Assembly: GCF_946479765.1 (NCBI RefSeq)
Contig: NZ_CAMLHO010000003.1
Location: forward strand, 119,937 to 183,936
Length of the DNA: 64,000 nucleotides
Origin: an uncultured Aliivibrio sp.
Lineage (GTDB): Bacteria > Pseudomonadota > Gammaproteobacteria > Enterobacterales > Vibrionaceae
Reading direction: 5' to 3'
Part shown: piece by piece, positions 37,993 through 47,430 of the stretch
Layout: every line of letters begins with the position of its first letter
Numbering within the stretch: position 1 is the stretch's first letter
The notes under the pieces: model-generated
Told to the model about the DNA's origin: nothing
Seen by the model: the letters and a program-made list of their open reading frames with translations, nothing else
The model's database searches: none
Translations under genes and position numbers: made by a program

Positions 37993-39294
37993 ATGACTCA
38001 AATGCTTGAGAAACTATTTCAATTGAAAGAGAACGGTACTGATGTTCGTACTGAGATTATTGCTGGGTTAACCACCTTTTTAACGATGGCTTACATTATT
38101 TTTGTTAATCCGGCAATTTTAGCAGACGCTGGTATGGATAGAGGTGCAGTATTTGTTGCCACTTGTATTGCTGCTGCTATTGGCTGTTTTATTATGGGTT
38201 TTGTTGCTAACTACCCAATTGCTCAAGCTCCAGGTATGGGACTTAATGCATTCTTTACTTATACTGTAGTACTCGGTATGGGTCACACATGGCAAGTCGC
38301 ACTCGCTGCGGTATTTATGTCGGGTGTTTTATTCATACTGTTAAGTTTGTTTAAAATTAGAGAGTTAATTATTAATTCAATCCCTCTTTCTTTACGAACT
38401 GGTATTTCTGCGGGTATTGGTTTATTCCTTGCTTTTATTGCCTTGAAAAATTCAGGTATTGTTGTCGATAATCCAGCAACACTTGTTTCAATGGGACACA
38501 TTAATAGCTTTCCTGCGGCAATGGGAGCATTGGCTTTCTTTTTGACGATTGCGCTGGTTCATCGTGGTTATAAAGCGGCTGTTATGATCGCTATTTTAGC
38601 TGTGACGGCTATTTCATTGCTTTTCGGTGACGTTCAATATGCTGGTATTATTTCAATGCCACCAAGTATAGCGCCTACTTTTATGCAATTGGATTTTTCT
38701 AGTGCGTTTGAGCTGAGCATGCTAACGGTTGTTTTTGCTTTCTTATTTGTTGATTTATTTGATACAGCGGGAACGTTAGTTGGTGTTTCTCAAAAAGCAG
38801 GGATCATGGATAAAGATGGAAACATACCTCGCTTAAATAAGGCATTGTTGGCTGATTCAACAGCAACATCTGTTGGTGCTTTATTGGGTACATCAAATAC
38901 AACGTCATTTATTGAAAGTGTTGCAGGTGTAGCTGCGGGTGGTCGTACTGGTTTAACTGCTGTTGTTGTTGGTCTTTTATTCCTTCTAGCACTGTTTTTC
39001 TCTCCACTCGCGGGTATGGTTCCTGCCTATGCTACTGCTGGTGCATTGTTTTACGTTGCCATTTTAATGATGTCTGGTCTTGTTAGTATCGATTGGCGAG
39101 ATCTTACTGAAGCAGCCCCTGTTGTTGTGGTATGCTTACTTATGCCTTTAACCTTCTCTATTGCTGATGGTATCTCTTTGGGCTTTATCTCTTATGCGGC
39201 AATTAAGCTGTTAAGTGGTAAAGGTCGTGATGTTCATATCAGTGTTTGGGTTCTTGCTGCACTATTCACGCTGAAATTTATTTTTACGGCATAG
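37993..39294 (+). CDS. AzgA/PbuG-type purine (adenine or guanine/hypoxanthine) permease
   Basis: Inner-membrane purine:H+ symporter of the nucleobase cation symporter 2 (AzgA-like) group. It has 433 residues and about 12 to 14 membrane segments. Family stretches are EIIAGLTTFLTMAYIIFVNP near the N-terminus, PGMGLNAFFTY, and FVDLFDTAGTLVGVS with GTSNTTSFIESVAGVAAGGRTGL. Length and motifs resemble the E. coli adenine permeases, but substrate cannot be read from sequence. An AGGG ribosome site and the PurR operator upstream, plus gpt directly downstream, fit purine salvage. Confidence 0.9.
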   Translation: MTQMLEKLFQLKENGTDVRTEIIAGLTTFLTMAYIIFVNPAILADAGMDRGAVFVATCIAAAIGCFIMGFVANYPIAQAPGMGLNAFFTYTVVLGMGHTWQVALAAVFMSGVLFILLSLFKIRELIINSIPLSLRTGISAGIGLFLAFIALKNSGIVVDNPATLVSMGHINSFPAAMGALAFFLTIALVHRGYKAAVMIAILAVTAISLLFGDVQYAGIISMPPSIAPTFMQLDFSSAFELSMLTVVFAFLFVDLFDTAGTLVGVSQKAGIMDKDGNIPRLNKALLADSTATSVGALLGTSNTTSFIESVAGVAAGGRTGLTAVVVGLLFLLALFFSPLAGMVPAYATAGALFYVAILMMSGLVSIDWRDLTEAAPVVVVCLLMPLTFSIADGISLGFISYAAIKLLSGKGRDVHISVWVLAALFTLKFIFTA

Positions 39295-39331
39295 TCGCTG
39301 ATGGCTGTGTCACTTAGAGGTTTTGTCACTT

Positions 39332-39790
39332 ATGGCTAATAAATTTGTAATTACTTGGGATAACATGCAGATGTACACTCGTCAGCTTGCTGAACAGTTA
39401 CTTCCTGCGGAACAATGGAAAGGTATTTTGGCTGTGAGTCGTGGTGGACTTGTTCCTGCTGCAATCCTAGCTCGTGAACTAAATATTCGTTACGTTGATA
39501 CAGTTTGTATCTCAAGCTACGATCATGATCATCAGCGTGATATGACGGTTGTTAAAGCAATGGAAGGTGATGGTGAAGGTTTTATCATCATTGATGACCT
39601 TGTTGATAGCGGCGATACTGCTGTTAAATTACGTGAAATGTACCCTAAAGGTAAATTAGTAACAGTATGTGCTAAACCTGCGGGCATTCACCTAGTTGAT
39701 GCATACGTTGTTGATATCCCACAAGATACGTGGATTGAGCAACCATGGGATATGGCGGTAACATACGTAGATCCTATTTGTAAAAAGTAA
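39332..39790 (+). CDS. gpt: Xanthine-guanine phosphoribosyltransferase
   Basis: Salvages guanine, xanthine and hypoxanthine to nucleotides using PRPP, at the inner face of the membrane. The ATG at 39332 gives 152 residues, the family length, with AGAGG upstream. PRPP loop is [15 protein letters not shown]; other conserved parts are [17 protein letters not shown] and [10 protein letters not shown]. It follows the purine permease by 37 bases and is likely co-transcribed, so uptake and salvage would share the PurR-type control. Confidence 0.96.
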   Translation: MANKFVITWDNMQMYTRQLAEQLLPAEQWKGILAVSRGGLVPAAILARELNIRYVDTVCISSYDHDHQRDMTVVKAMEGDGEGFIIIDDLVDSGDTAVKLREMYPKGKLVTVCAKPAGIHLVDAYVVDIPQDTWIEQPWDMAVTYVDPICKK

Positions 39791-39807
39791 TCGAAATCAA
39801 ATTGATA

Positions 39808-39839
39808 AAAAATGACTCTCTTGTAGGGTCATTTTTTTT
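39808..39839 (+). terminator. Rho-independent terminator after gpt
   Basis: Nine-bp stem AATGACTCT/AGGGTCATT (one wobble) flanked by A-run and T8. Confidence 0.92.
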
Positions 39840-39932
39840 GCCCTGTCTTTAATTTTATCGCGAACTTCGTATTTCTCATCTTTCTTTCAGTATATAGTAA
39901 AGGCAATGAACCTTTGTATTATTGGTGTTTGT

Positions 39933-41174
39933 ATGACTCAACCTGAAAGTGAAAACCTCTCTGTAACCCTATTTAAAACTCAGAAGCAAGCTTTAGAAAC
40001 ATCCGGCTTGATCCCTTATCTTCCAAGTAGTTTAGAGCAGGTTTCAGTAAAGACTGAGCGCCGTTGGTATCGTGAACTTCGTCGTCCTCAATGGATTTGG
40101 CAAGGTGTTGAGCCGATAGAGCTAGAGTCTATTTTGTCACGTATAGCGAGCAGTGATAAAAATAGAACTCGCGATGAATGGTTGGATACAGTTAGTGGTT
40201 ATCACGCTGGCAATTGGGCTTATGAGTGGATTCATGCAGGAATGAAGCATCAGAAGAATGCGTCTGAATTGCAAGGTGATGCAGCCGCAGAAGCCTGTTT
40301 TAAAGCTAGTTTGTATTTTAGCATCGCAGGCTATCCACATATAAAAGGCGATAATTTAGCAACACAATCTCAGGTATTGGCAAATCAAGCTTATGATATG
40401 GCTGCAAAGCAAAGTTCTCATCGAATAGAGAAGATCCAAGTGCCTTATAAAGGAAAAAAAATCACTTGTTATTTGCATTTGCCAAGTACAGAAAAACCAT
40501 TACCTGTTGTTATTGTCAGTGGTGGTTTGGATTCATTACAAACGGATATGTGGCGTTTATATCGTGATTTTCTTGCTCCTAATAATATAGCAATGTTAAC
40601 ACTTGATATGCCATCGGTTGGTCATAGTTCTTATTGGCCTTTGAGTGAGGATTCGAGTTGTTTACACCAAGCGGTATTGAATCATTTACCTAATATTCCG
40701 TGGGTTGATCGTTTTCATGCGGCAGTGATGGGATTTCGATTTGGTGGTAATGTTGCATTAAGGCTCTCTTTTTTAGAACCAGATAGATTAAAAGCGTGTG
40801 TAGCTCTTGGTGCTCCAATTCATCATATTTTATCGAACTCTGCGCAATTGAGGAAGATGCCTAAAATGTATTTAGATGTACTGGCTTCTCGTTTAGGGAA
40901 ACAAGTTGTTGATATCAATAGCTTAACCAGTCAAATGCAGGCATGGTCTTTGAAGAATCAAGGCTTTCTTTCTGGTGGTAGAAAAACATCAGTATCGGTT
41001 CTTTCGATTGGCTTACAAGGAGACCCCGTATCTCCTAAGTCAGATAATAAATTAGCAGCCTTATTTAGTCAGTACGGAAAAGGCGTTGAGCTAAAAAGTA
41101 AAACTTTGCATAGTGGCTATGAAGAAGCATTAAATCAGATGATTGAGTGGATAAAAGAAGAAATGAAGCAATAA
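39933..41174 (+). CDS. frsA: FrsA family alpha/beta-hydrolase-like protein
   Basis: FrsA (fermentation/respiration switch protein) binds EIIA-Glc in enterics and vibrios; a decarboxylase activity reported for the V. vulnificus protein was later disputed, so the function is open. The ATG at 39933 (MTQ...) matches other FrsA starts; an in-frame ATG at 39906 adds nine residues. The 413-residue chain has an N-terminal helical part and a C-terminal alpha/beta-hydrolase fold with VIVSGGLDSLQTD and LDMPSVGHSS. The nucleophile elbow reads GFRFGGN, with Arg where hydrolases have Ser. Neighbours gpt and proBA match E. coli order. Confidence 0.92.
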   Translation: MTQPESENLSVTLFKTQKQALETSGLIPYLPSSLEQVSVKTERRWYRELRRPQWIWQGVEPIELESILSRIASSDKNRTRDEWLDTVSGYHAGNWAYEWIHAGMKHQKNASELQGDAAAEACFKASLYFSIAGYPHIKGDNLATQSQVLANQAYDMAAKQSSHRIEKIQVPYKGKKITCYLHLPSTEKPLPVVIVSGGLDSLQTDMWRLYRDFLAPNNIAMLTLDMPSVGHSSYWPLSEDSSCLHQAVLNHLPNIPWVDRFHAAVMGFRFGGNVALRLSFLEPDRLKACVALGAPIHHILSNSAQLRKMPKMYLDVLASRLGKQVVDINSLTSQMQAWSLKNQGFLSGGRKTSVSVLSIGLQGDPVSPKSDNKLAALFSQYGKGVELKSKTLHSGYEEALNQMIEWIKEEMKQ

Positions 41175-41337
41175 TCTGACTATTTATCTCTCTCATTAAA
41201 GTGAAATATCATTAAATCGTATTTTTGGCTTGTACTGTTCTGATTTGCTTGCTAAAAATAGGGTGTTTTTTCCATTATTGTTGCGATAACTATATTTCGT
41301 AACTCAAAACATTATTAGTTAAATAGGTAGTAGGGAA

Positions 41338-42447
41338 TTGAATACACAATCTCAAACCATAGTCGTTAAACTTGGTACAAGTGTACTCACCGGTGGCACA
41401 TTAAAGCTTGATAGAGCGCACATGGTTGAACTTGTTCGCCAATGTGTCCATCTGAAAAAGTTAGGCCACCAAGTTATTGTTGTTACATCTGGTGCGATTG
41501 CTGCCGGTCGTGAGCATCTTAACTACCCCGAACTACCCAAAACCATGGCCAACAAGCAGTTACTTGCTGCTGTTGGTCAAAGTTGCTTAATTCAAGCATG
41601 GCAGAGTTTGTTTGCTATTTATGGTGTTAACGTCGGCCAAATGTTATTAACTCGAGCGGATTTAGATGATCGTGAACGTTATCTAAATGCCCGTGACATG
41701 CTGCAAGCTTTATTAAAAAATGGCATTGTTCCTATTGTTAATGAGAACGACGCAGTCGCAACGAATGAAATTAAGGTGGGTGATAACGATAATTTATCCG
41801 CTTTAGTGGGGATTCTTGCTGGTGCTGATAAATTGTTGTTGTTAACTGATCAGTCTGGTCTATTTACCGCAGATCCACGTAAAGATCCAAAAGCTGAATT
41901 GATTAAAGAAGTTCATACCATCGATGAAACATTACGTAAGATTGCCGGTGGTAGTGGTACGACTTTAGGTACTGGTGGTATGGCGACTAAATTGCAGGCA
42001 GCAGATATTGCGCGCCGTGCAGGTATTGAAGTGGTTATTGCAGCAGGCAGCGCAGAGAATGTCATTAGTGATGTGGTGGATTCTAAACCACAGGGTACTA
42101 AATTCTTACCGGTTGAATGTGCGTTAGAGAGCCGTAAACGTTGGATTTTAGCCGGTCCTGCTTCTAATGGTACGATTGTGATTGATGACGGCGCAGTCAA
42201 TGCAGTACAGCAAAAAGGCAGTAGCCTATTGAGTAAAGGGATCACCTCTATTTCGGGCTCTTTTATTCGTGGTGGCGTTGCTAAGATTGTAAATACTAAA
42301 GGTGAGTTAGTTGCTCGCGGTATTTCTCGTTACTCAAGTGACGATTTAAATAAGATTTTAGGTAAACACAGCCAGGATATTTACGCAGTATTAGGTTATG
42401 AATATGGACCTGTAGCTATCCACCGTGATGATTTAGTACTGATTTAG
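41338..42447 (+). CDS. proB: Glutamate 5-kinase
   Basis: First enzyme of proline synthesis; phosphorylates glutamate and is feedback-inhibited by proline. It begins with TTG at 41338 (AGGG six bases upstream), giving [20 protein letters not shown], which fits the family start with no alternative ATG nearby. It has 369 residues: amino acid kinase domain with [11 protein letters not shown] and [12 protein letters not shown], then a C-terminal PUA domain from about 280. proA follows after 14 bases. No crl gene lies between frsA and proB. Confidence 0.96.
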   Translation: MNTQSQTIVVKLGTSVLTGGTLKLDRAHMVELVRQCVHLKKLGHQVIVVTSGAIAAGREHLNYPELPKTMANKQLLAAVGQSCLIQAWQSLFAIYGVNVGQMLLTRADLDDRERYLNARDMLQALLKNGIVPIVNENDAVATNEIKVGDNDNLSALVGILAGADKLLLLTDQSGLFTADPRKDPKAELIKEVHTIDETLRKIAGGSGTTLGTGGMATKLQAADIARRAGIEVVIAAGSAENVISDVVDSKPQGTKFLPVECALESRKRWILAGPASNGTIVIDDGAVNAVQQKGSSLLSKGITSISGSFIRGGVAKIVNTKGELVARGISRYSSDDLNKILGKHSQDIYAVLGYEYGPVAIHRDDLVLI

Positions 42448-42461
42448 TAAAGGGATATAGT

Positions 42462-43718
42462 GTGAATTTAACGAGTATGGGTCAGGCAGCAAAAGCCGCT
42501 GCTTTTGATTTAGCGGTTGTACCAACAGCCCAGAAGAACAAAGCATTGGCGATTATTGCTGATGAACTTGAAGCGAACAAAGAGGCGATTCTTGCTGCTA
42601 ATGCAAAAGACATTAGTGCAGCGGTAGAAGCGGGCATTTCAGATGCAATGCAAGATCGTTTATTACTAACAGAAGATCGTTTAGTTGCTATTGCTAATGA
42701 CGTTCGTAATGTGATCAACTTAAATGATCCTGTTGGCAGTGAAATTGACAGCAAAATGCTTGAAAACGGTATGTCGCTTTCTCGTCGTCGTGTACCAATT
42801 GGTGTGATTGGTGTGATTTACGAAGCGCGTCCAAATGTAACCATTGATATAGCTTCATTATGTTTAAAAACCGGTAACGCAAGTATTCTACGTGGTGGTA
42901 AAGAGACGTTCTTCTCTAACATGGAGTTAGTAAAGGTTATTCAAGTAGCACTTGAAAAAGCAGGTTTACCAGCTGCGTCAGTGCAATACATTGAGAAACC
43001 AGATCGTGAATTAGTTTCTGAACTACTGCGTCTTGATGATTATGTAGATATGATTATTCCGCGTGGTGGTGCCGGTCTTCACAAAATGTGTAAAGAAAAT
43101 AGCTCAATTCCTGTGATTATCGGTGGTTTTGGTATTAGTCATGCCTTTGTTGATGACAGTGCTGATTTAGAAAGAGCCTTGTTGGTTGTTGATAACTCAA
43201 AAGCACAACGCCCATCTGCATGTAATGCGCTTGATACACTGTTAGTTCATGAGGCAGTGGCTCCACAATTCTTAGCATTATTAGCGAATAAAATGGCAGA
43301 TCGTGTTGAATTGGTTGCTGAACCAAAAGCTTATTCGTTACTAAAAGAGTTTAAAAACGTGTCATTACGTGAAGCACAAGACGGTGATTTTGATACTGAA
43401 TGGCTAAGTTACACATTAGGTGTGAAAGTGGTGTCTGATGTAAATGAAGCAGCGGCTCATATGCAAACACATAATGCGAGTCATTCTGATACTATTTTAA
43501 CAAATAATATTGAATCTGCTGAAAAGTTCATTAATACCGCAGGTTCAGCAGCCGTGTATGTGAATGCATCAACACGCTTCACTGATGGGGCTCAGTTTGG
43601 TTTAGGCGCTGAAGTAGCAGTATCTACCCAGAAGCTTCATGCTCGTGGTCCAATGGGCTTAGAAGAGCTAACAAGCTACAAATGGGTAGGTAAAGCGGAT
43701 TATCTAATCCGTAGTTAA
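42462..43718 (+). CDS. proA: Gamma-glutamyl phosphate reductase
   Basis: NADPH-dependent second enzyme of proline synthesis. GTG start at 42462 with AAAGG upstream; 418 residues. Aldehyde-dehydrogenase fold with [40 protein letters not shown] and the catalytic-cysteine segment [18 protein letters not shown]. It is coupled to proB in a conserved proBA operon closed by a terminator. Confidence 0.96.
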   Translation: MNLTSMGQAAKAAAFDLAVVPTAQKNKALAIIADELEANKEAILAANAKDISAAVEAGISDAMQDRLLLTEDRLVAIANDVRNVINLNDPVGSEIDSKMLENGMSLSRRRVPIGVIGVIYEARPNVTIDIASLCLKTGNASILRGGKETFFSNMELVKVIQVALEKAGLPAASVQYIEKPDRELVSELLRLDDYVDMIIPRGGAGLHKMCKENSSIPVIIGGFGISHAFVDDSADLERALLVVDNSKAQRPSACNALDTLLVHEAVAPQFLALLANKMADRVELVAEPKAYSLLKEFKNVSLREAQDGDFDTEWLSYTLGVKVVSDVNEAAAHMQTHNASHSDTILTNNIESAEKFINTAGSAAVYVNASTRFTDGAQFGLGAEVAVSTQKLHARGPMGLEELTSYKWVGKADYLIRS

Positions 43719-43750
43719 TCGCTCTTGAATAAGCTTCTAGCAAATAAATA

Positions 43751-43782
43751 AAAAGGTTGACGCAAAAACGTCAACCTTTTTT
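43751..43782 (+). terminator. Rho-independent terminator after proA
   Basis: Perfect 10-bp stem AAGGTTGACG/CGTCAACCTT, loop CAAAAA, then T6. It separates proA from convergent lipA. Confidence 0.93.
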
Positions 43783-43787
43783 CATTT

Positions 43788-43820
43788 CTGAATTCTGAAT
43801 TCTGAATTCTGAATTCTGAA
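43788..43820. repeat. Heptanucleotide tandem repeat CTGAATT x4.7
   Basis: Four perfect copies of CTGAATT and a partial fifth run directly up to the lipA stop codon. The unit contains an EcoRI-like GAATTC across junctions. Simple tandem repeats of this kind are prone to slippage; here it lies outside the coding frame. Confidence 0.9.
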
Positions 43821-44786
43821 CTATTTAACTTCTTCGCCTTTCGCTTGAAGATCAGCATGGTAAGAAGAGCGGACAAATGGACCACAGGCAGCATGAGTAA
43901 ACCCAAGCTCAAGAGCGATCTCTTTTAGTTCATCAAACTCAGCCGGTGGAACGTAACGTTCAACAGGTAAGTGGTGGCGACTTGGTGCTAAGTATTGACC
44001 CAGCGTTAACATCGTTACACCATGAGATCGTAAGTCTTTTAGTACTTGAACAATCTCTTCTTTCGTCTCACCTAGACCCATCATCACACCAGATTTTGTT
44101 GGTACTGTTGGATGTTGCTCTTTGAATTTCTTCAATAGGTCCAGTGACCACTGGTAATTTGCACCAGGTCGAACTTTACGATATAAGCGAGGAGCCGTTT
44201 CTAAGTTGTGGTTAAATACGTCTGGTGGATTGCTGTGCATCGCATCTAATGCACGATCCATACGTCCACGGAAATCAGGTACTAGCGTTTCAATACGGAT
44301 TTCTGGGTTTAATTCACGAATTTCACGGTTACAATCAGCAAAATGTTGTGCACCACCATCGCGTAAATCATCGCGGTCTACTGACGTGATTACCACATAT
44401 TTCAATTTCATGTCTTGAATTGTTTTTGCCAATTTCTTTGGCTCTTCTGCTTCAGGTGTGACTGGACGACCATGAGCAACATCACAGAAAGGACAGCGAC
44501 GAGTACAAATTGCACCTAAGATCATAAAGGTAGCAGTACCGTGGTTAAAACATTCTGCTAGGTTAGGGCAAGAAGCTTCTTCGCATACAGAGTGAAGATT
44601 ATTTTTACGCATTGCAGATTTAATCTCATCAATACGCTTACTGCTTGATGGAAGTTTAATCTTCATCCATTCAGGCTTACGTAATACTTCTTTTTTCTCT
44701 GTTGGCATGTTTTTAACTGGAATTAATGCCATTTTATCGGCATCGCGGTATTTAACGCCTTTTTCCATTTGAATTGGCTTACTCAT
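43821..44786 (-). CDS. lipA: Lipoyl synthase
   Basis: Radical-SAM enzyme that inserts two sulfurs into protein-bound octanoyl groups. It has 321 residues. The sacrificial cluster motif is in [12 protein letters not shown] (C-x4-C-x5-C), and the radical-SAM cluster in CTRRCPFC. A SxS-type end is represented by [11 protein letters not shown]. The start overlaps the lipB 3' end by eight bases, so lipBA is an operon. The 3' end abuts a heptamer repeat. Confidence 0.96.
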   Translation of the reverse strand: MSKPIQMEKGVKYRDADKMALIPVKNMPTEKKEVLRKPEWMKIKLPSSSKRIDEIKSAMRKNNLHSVCEEASCPNLAECFNHGTATFMILGAICTRRCPFCDVAHGRPVTPEAEEPKKLAKTIQDMKLKYVVITSVDRDDLRDGGAQHFADCNREIRELNPEIRIETLVPDFRGRMDRALDAMHSNPPDVFNHNLETAPRLYRKVRPGANYQWSLDLLKKFKEQHPTVPTKSGVMMGLGETKEEIVQVLKDLRSHGVTMLTLGQYLAPSRHHLPVERYVPPAEFDELKEIALELGFTHAACGPFVRSSYHADLQAKGEEVK

Positions 44787-45465
44787 GATGGCTGCTTTCC
44801 GTTATGTACTCAATATCAGTGTAATCAAGTAATGTTGTTAATTCTTTAATAAGTAAAGGGTGAACATCTTCAACGTGTTCTGCTTTGTTCTCTACCGTAT
44901 CATTTTCTTTAATTAAATCGTGCAGTTGTATCATTTCCATTCCAGCATAACCACAAGGGTTAATTCTTAGGAAAGGAGATAAATCCATGTTTACGTTTAG
45001 TGCCAGTCCGTGGAATGAACATCCTTTACGGATACGCAAACCAAGAGAGCATATTTTTTTATTATCAACATACACACCCGGAGCATCAGGTCTTGCTGCT
45101 GATTCAATAGTAAACTGACTTAATGTGTTGATTACCGTGTTTTCAATATGTGTGACTAATTCACGGACACCTATTTTCTTTCTGCGTAAGTTAATCAAAA
45201 CATAAGCGACGAGTTGACCAGGTCCATGGTAGGTTACTTGCCCGCCACGATCACTTTTTACGACAGGGATATCTCCAGCAGCCAGAACATGTTCTTCTTT
45301 ACCTGCTTGTCCTTGAGTGAATACTGGATTGTGCTCAACTAACCATACTTCATCACACGAGTTTTCATCACGTTCATCAGTAAAGGTATGCATCGCTTTC
45401 CATACCGGCTCATAATCTTGTCGGCCAAGGTTTTTAACTACTAGACGCTTGTTCAATAGGGTCAC
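44779..45465 (-). CDS. lipB: Octanoyl-[ACP]:protein octanoyltransferase
   Basis: Transfers octanoate from acyl carrier protein to lipoyl domains, ahead of LipA. It has 228 residues from GTG at 45465; a TTG nine bases later is an alternative, and neither has a clear ribosome site. Motifs: [30 protein letters not shown], the catalytic Lys in [10 protein letters not shown] and Cys in [12 protein letters not shown]. Neighbours ybeD and lipA match the E. coli order ybeD-lipB-lipA, but a stem-loop and about 135 bases separate lipB from ybeD. Confidence 0.94.
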   Translation of the reverse strand: MTLLNKRLVVKNLGRQDYEPVWKAMHTFTDERDENSCDEVWLVEHNPVFTQGQAGKEEHVLAAGDIPVVKSDRGGQVTYHGPGQLVAYVLINLRRKKIGVRELVTHIENTVINTLSQFTIESAARPDAPGVYVDNKKICSLGLRIRKGCSFHGLALNVNMDLSPFLRINPCGYAGMEMIQLHDLIKENDTVENKAEHVEDVHPLLIKELTTLLDYTDIEYITESSHHE

Positions 45466-45552
45466 ACTTGATTTGAAAATTTGGCTAATGATAGCAAGGA
45501 TAGAAAGGAAGGAATAGATAAGAAATGTAGGGGTATATCAAAATTTAAAAAT

Positions 45553-45595
45553 GGCAGGTAATATTTTCTACTAAATAGTACGCTTATTACCTACC
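45553..45595 (-). terminator. Probable terminator/stem-loop after ybeD
   Basis: Arms AGGTAAT/ATTACCT extended by GG/CC across one mismatch, with an inner TACT-AAAT-AGTA hairpin. On the minus strand it is followed by a T-rich stretch. Confidence 0.5.
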
Positions 45596-45602
45596 AAATA
45601 TA

Positions 45603-45872
45603 TTAAAGAACCATACGAACCATTTCGATGTCAGCAAGTTCTTTATACAGTATTTCTACTTGTTCAATCGATGTCGCTGTAATACTTACAGATACAGAGT
45701 TGTAGTTACCTTTGCCGCTTGCTTTTACGTGTGGCGTGTAATCACCTGGAGCATGACGTTGAATAACTTCAAGTACAAGGACAGGAAGGTCTTCATGAGC
45801 AAGGCCAACGGCTTTATAGGTAAATTTACATGGGAATTCAAGAAGATCTTTTAGCTTTGGTTGCTCTTGCAT
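45603..45872 (-). CDS. ybeD: DUF493 family protein YbeD
   Basis: Small ferredoxin-fold protein of unknown function, sometimes suggested to act in lipoate metabolism because of its position. The ATG at 45872, with GGAG upstream, gives 89 residues against 87 in E. coli. Conserved [32 protein letters not shown] and the final EMVRMVL are visible. It lies between dacA and lipB, the same order as in E. coli, with terminators on both sides. Confidence 0.93.
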   Translation of the reverse strand: MQEQPKLKDLLEFPCKFTYKAVGLAHEDLPVLVLEVIQRHAPGDYTPHVKASGKGNYNSVSVSITATSIEQVEILYKELADIEMVRMVL

Positions 45873-45944
45873 AACCGTCTCCAATCGAGAGTGGATAAAT
45901 ATTAGAAAGTAATTTTACTGTGACCTAAGTCAGATAACAAGGGA

Positions 45945-45972
45945 AATAAAAAAGGCGACCGAGGTCGCCTTT
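45945..45972 (-). terminator. Rho-independent terminator after dacA
   Basis: Ten-bp stem AAAGGCGACC/GGTCGCCTTT with a 2-base loop, then T6 on the minus strand. Confidence 0.9.
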
Positions 45973-45993
45973 AATCAATTGCTTAGCTAGTTA

Positions 45994-47169
45994 TTAGCTT
46001 AACCAACCTTTAAACATTAATACGATATAATCGATTAGACGGCTAAATATGCCACCTTCTTCTACATTATTTAGAGCAAGTAGTGGGTATTCTGCAATAT
46101 CCTCACCATCAACTTGGTAGAAAAGCTTACCAACAACATCACCTTTATAAATAGGTGCTTCTAGCGTTTTTTCTAGAACAAAGCTTGCTGTCATTTTCTT
46201 CGCTTGACCACGAGGTAAAGTAACATAAGTGTCTTCTGCAACGCCTAGTGCAACTTCATCAGTGCTACCCATCCATACTTTTTCAGTAACGAAGGTCTCA
46301 TCTGCTTTATGTGGAGACACTGTTTCAAAGAAGCGGAAACCGTAGTTTAGAAGTTTCTTACTTTCAGCTTTACGGGCATTACCTGATTTTGTACCCATAA
46401 CAACCGCAACAAGGCGCATTTTGCCTTCAGTCGCTGAACTTACTAGGTTATAACCCGCACCATCAGTGTGGCCTGTTTTGATGCCATCAACATTCATGCT
46501 TTTATCCCACAGTAAACCATTACGGTTATATTGCGTGATACCATTATATGTATATGATTTTTGAGAATAAACGCGATATTCTTCTGGTACATCACGGATC
46601 AATGCTTGACCAATAAGAGCCATGTCGTAAGGCGTAGAATATAGGTCCTTAGTATCTAGGCCGTGAACATTACCAAAATGAGTGTTCTCTAATTTTAATG
46701 TTCTGCCCCAAGCATTCATTAAATCAACAAAGGCATCTTCTGAGCCAGCAACATGCTCTGCCATAGCAACACAAGCATCGTTACCTGATTGCACAATAAT
46801 GCCTTGATTTAGTTCGCGTACTTTAATCGTACTGCCAACTTCAATAAACATTTTTGAAGAACCTGGGAAATTCTTTGCCCATGCATTTTTACTGATAACT
46901 ACATCGTCATCCATTGAGATGTTGCCACTCTCAATTTCTTGACCGATAACATAACTTGTCATCATTTTAGTTAAACTTGCTGGATTCATTCGTACATTCA
47001 TGTTCTTTTCTGCAAGAACTTTTCCTGAATGATAATCCATTAGTACGTAACCCTTTGCTGCAATTTGAGGTGCATTCGGGATAACGGCTGGTGCAGCAAC
47101 TGCAACGGTTGAGCCAAGAATTAAGCTCGATAAAATGATTCGTTTTAACTGTTTTGCTGAATTTTTCAT
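45994..47169 (-). CDS. dacA: D-alanyl-D-alanine carboxypeptidase (PBP5-like)
   Basis: Periplasmic penicillin-binding protein that trims the terminal D-Ala from peptidoglycan stem peptides. The ATG at 47169 gives a signal peptide (MKNSAKQLKRIILSSLILGS, cleavage after VAA). It has 391 residues. Active-site motifs: PASLTKMM (Ser-x-x-Lys), SGNDAC (SxN) and DGIKTGHTDGAGYN (KTG). The C-terminal end SRLIDYIVLMFKGWLS is an amphipathic membrane anchor, typical of PBP5/PBP6. An in-frame ATG upstream is not needed. Confidence 0.95.
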   Translation of the reverse strand: MKNSAKQLKRIILSSLILGSTVAVAAPAVIPNAPQIAAKGYVLMDYHSGKVLAEKNMNVRMNPASLTKMMTSYVIGQEIESGNISMDDDVVISKNAWAKNFPGSSKMFIEVGSTIKVRELNQGIIVQSGNDACVAMAEHVAGSEDAFVDLMNAWGRTLKLENTHFGNVHGLDTKDLYSTPYDMALIGQALIRDVPEEYRVYSQKSYTYNGITQYNRNGLLWDKSMNVDGIKTGHTDGAGYNLVSSATEGKMRLVAVVMGTKSGNARKAESKKLLNYGFRFFETVSPHKADETFVTEKVWMGSTDEVALGVAEDTYVTLPRGQAKKMTASFVLEKTLEAPIYKGDVVGKLFYQVDGEDIAEYPLLALNNVEEGGIFSRLIDYIVLMFKGWLS

Positions 47170-47337
47170 AATAATAACTTTGCACTGTGAGGTAGTGAAA
47201 ACTGAATACATAATAGCAGATTTGAATATCATGACCAGATGTGTAATTAAATAACTGATTTTCTATGAAAAGACAGCTAATAAAAATGTATAGGTGTACG
47301 GTTTAATTAAAGGGTATCTTATTGTTATATAAAGACA

Positions 47338-47386
47338 ATGCTAATTTTAACTAGTTCAATTAATGTTGCCTTTCTAAAATTAGCAT
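47338..47386. repeat. 12-bp inverted repeat between rlpA and dacA
   Basis: ATGCTAATTTTA and TAAAATTAGCAT are perfect inverted arms with a 25-base spacer, in the 261-base gap. There is no T-tract on either side. It could be an operator, a 3' stabilising structure for rlpA mRNA or a weak terminator. Confidence 0.6.
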
Positions 47387-47430
47387 GATATCCAGTTACA
47401 ATATTTACATAATGTTGACATTCAAGAGAG

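Noticed and set aside
41175..41337. Possible crl gene between frsA and proB
   Set aside because: The gap is only 163 bases and holds no ORF; crl is simply not here. Whether this is unusual for the genus I cannot say from one window.
43715..43912. 65-codon minus-strand ORF running through the heptamer repeat
   Set aside because: Its repeated SEFRIQNSEFR peptide is just the translated CTGAATT array and it overlaps lipA out of frame.
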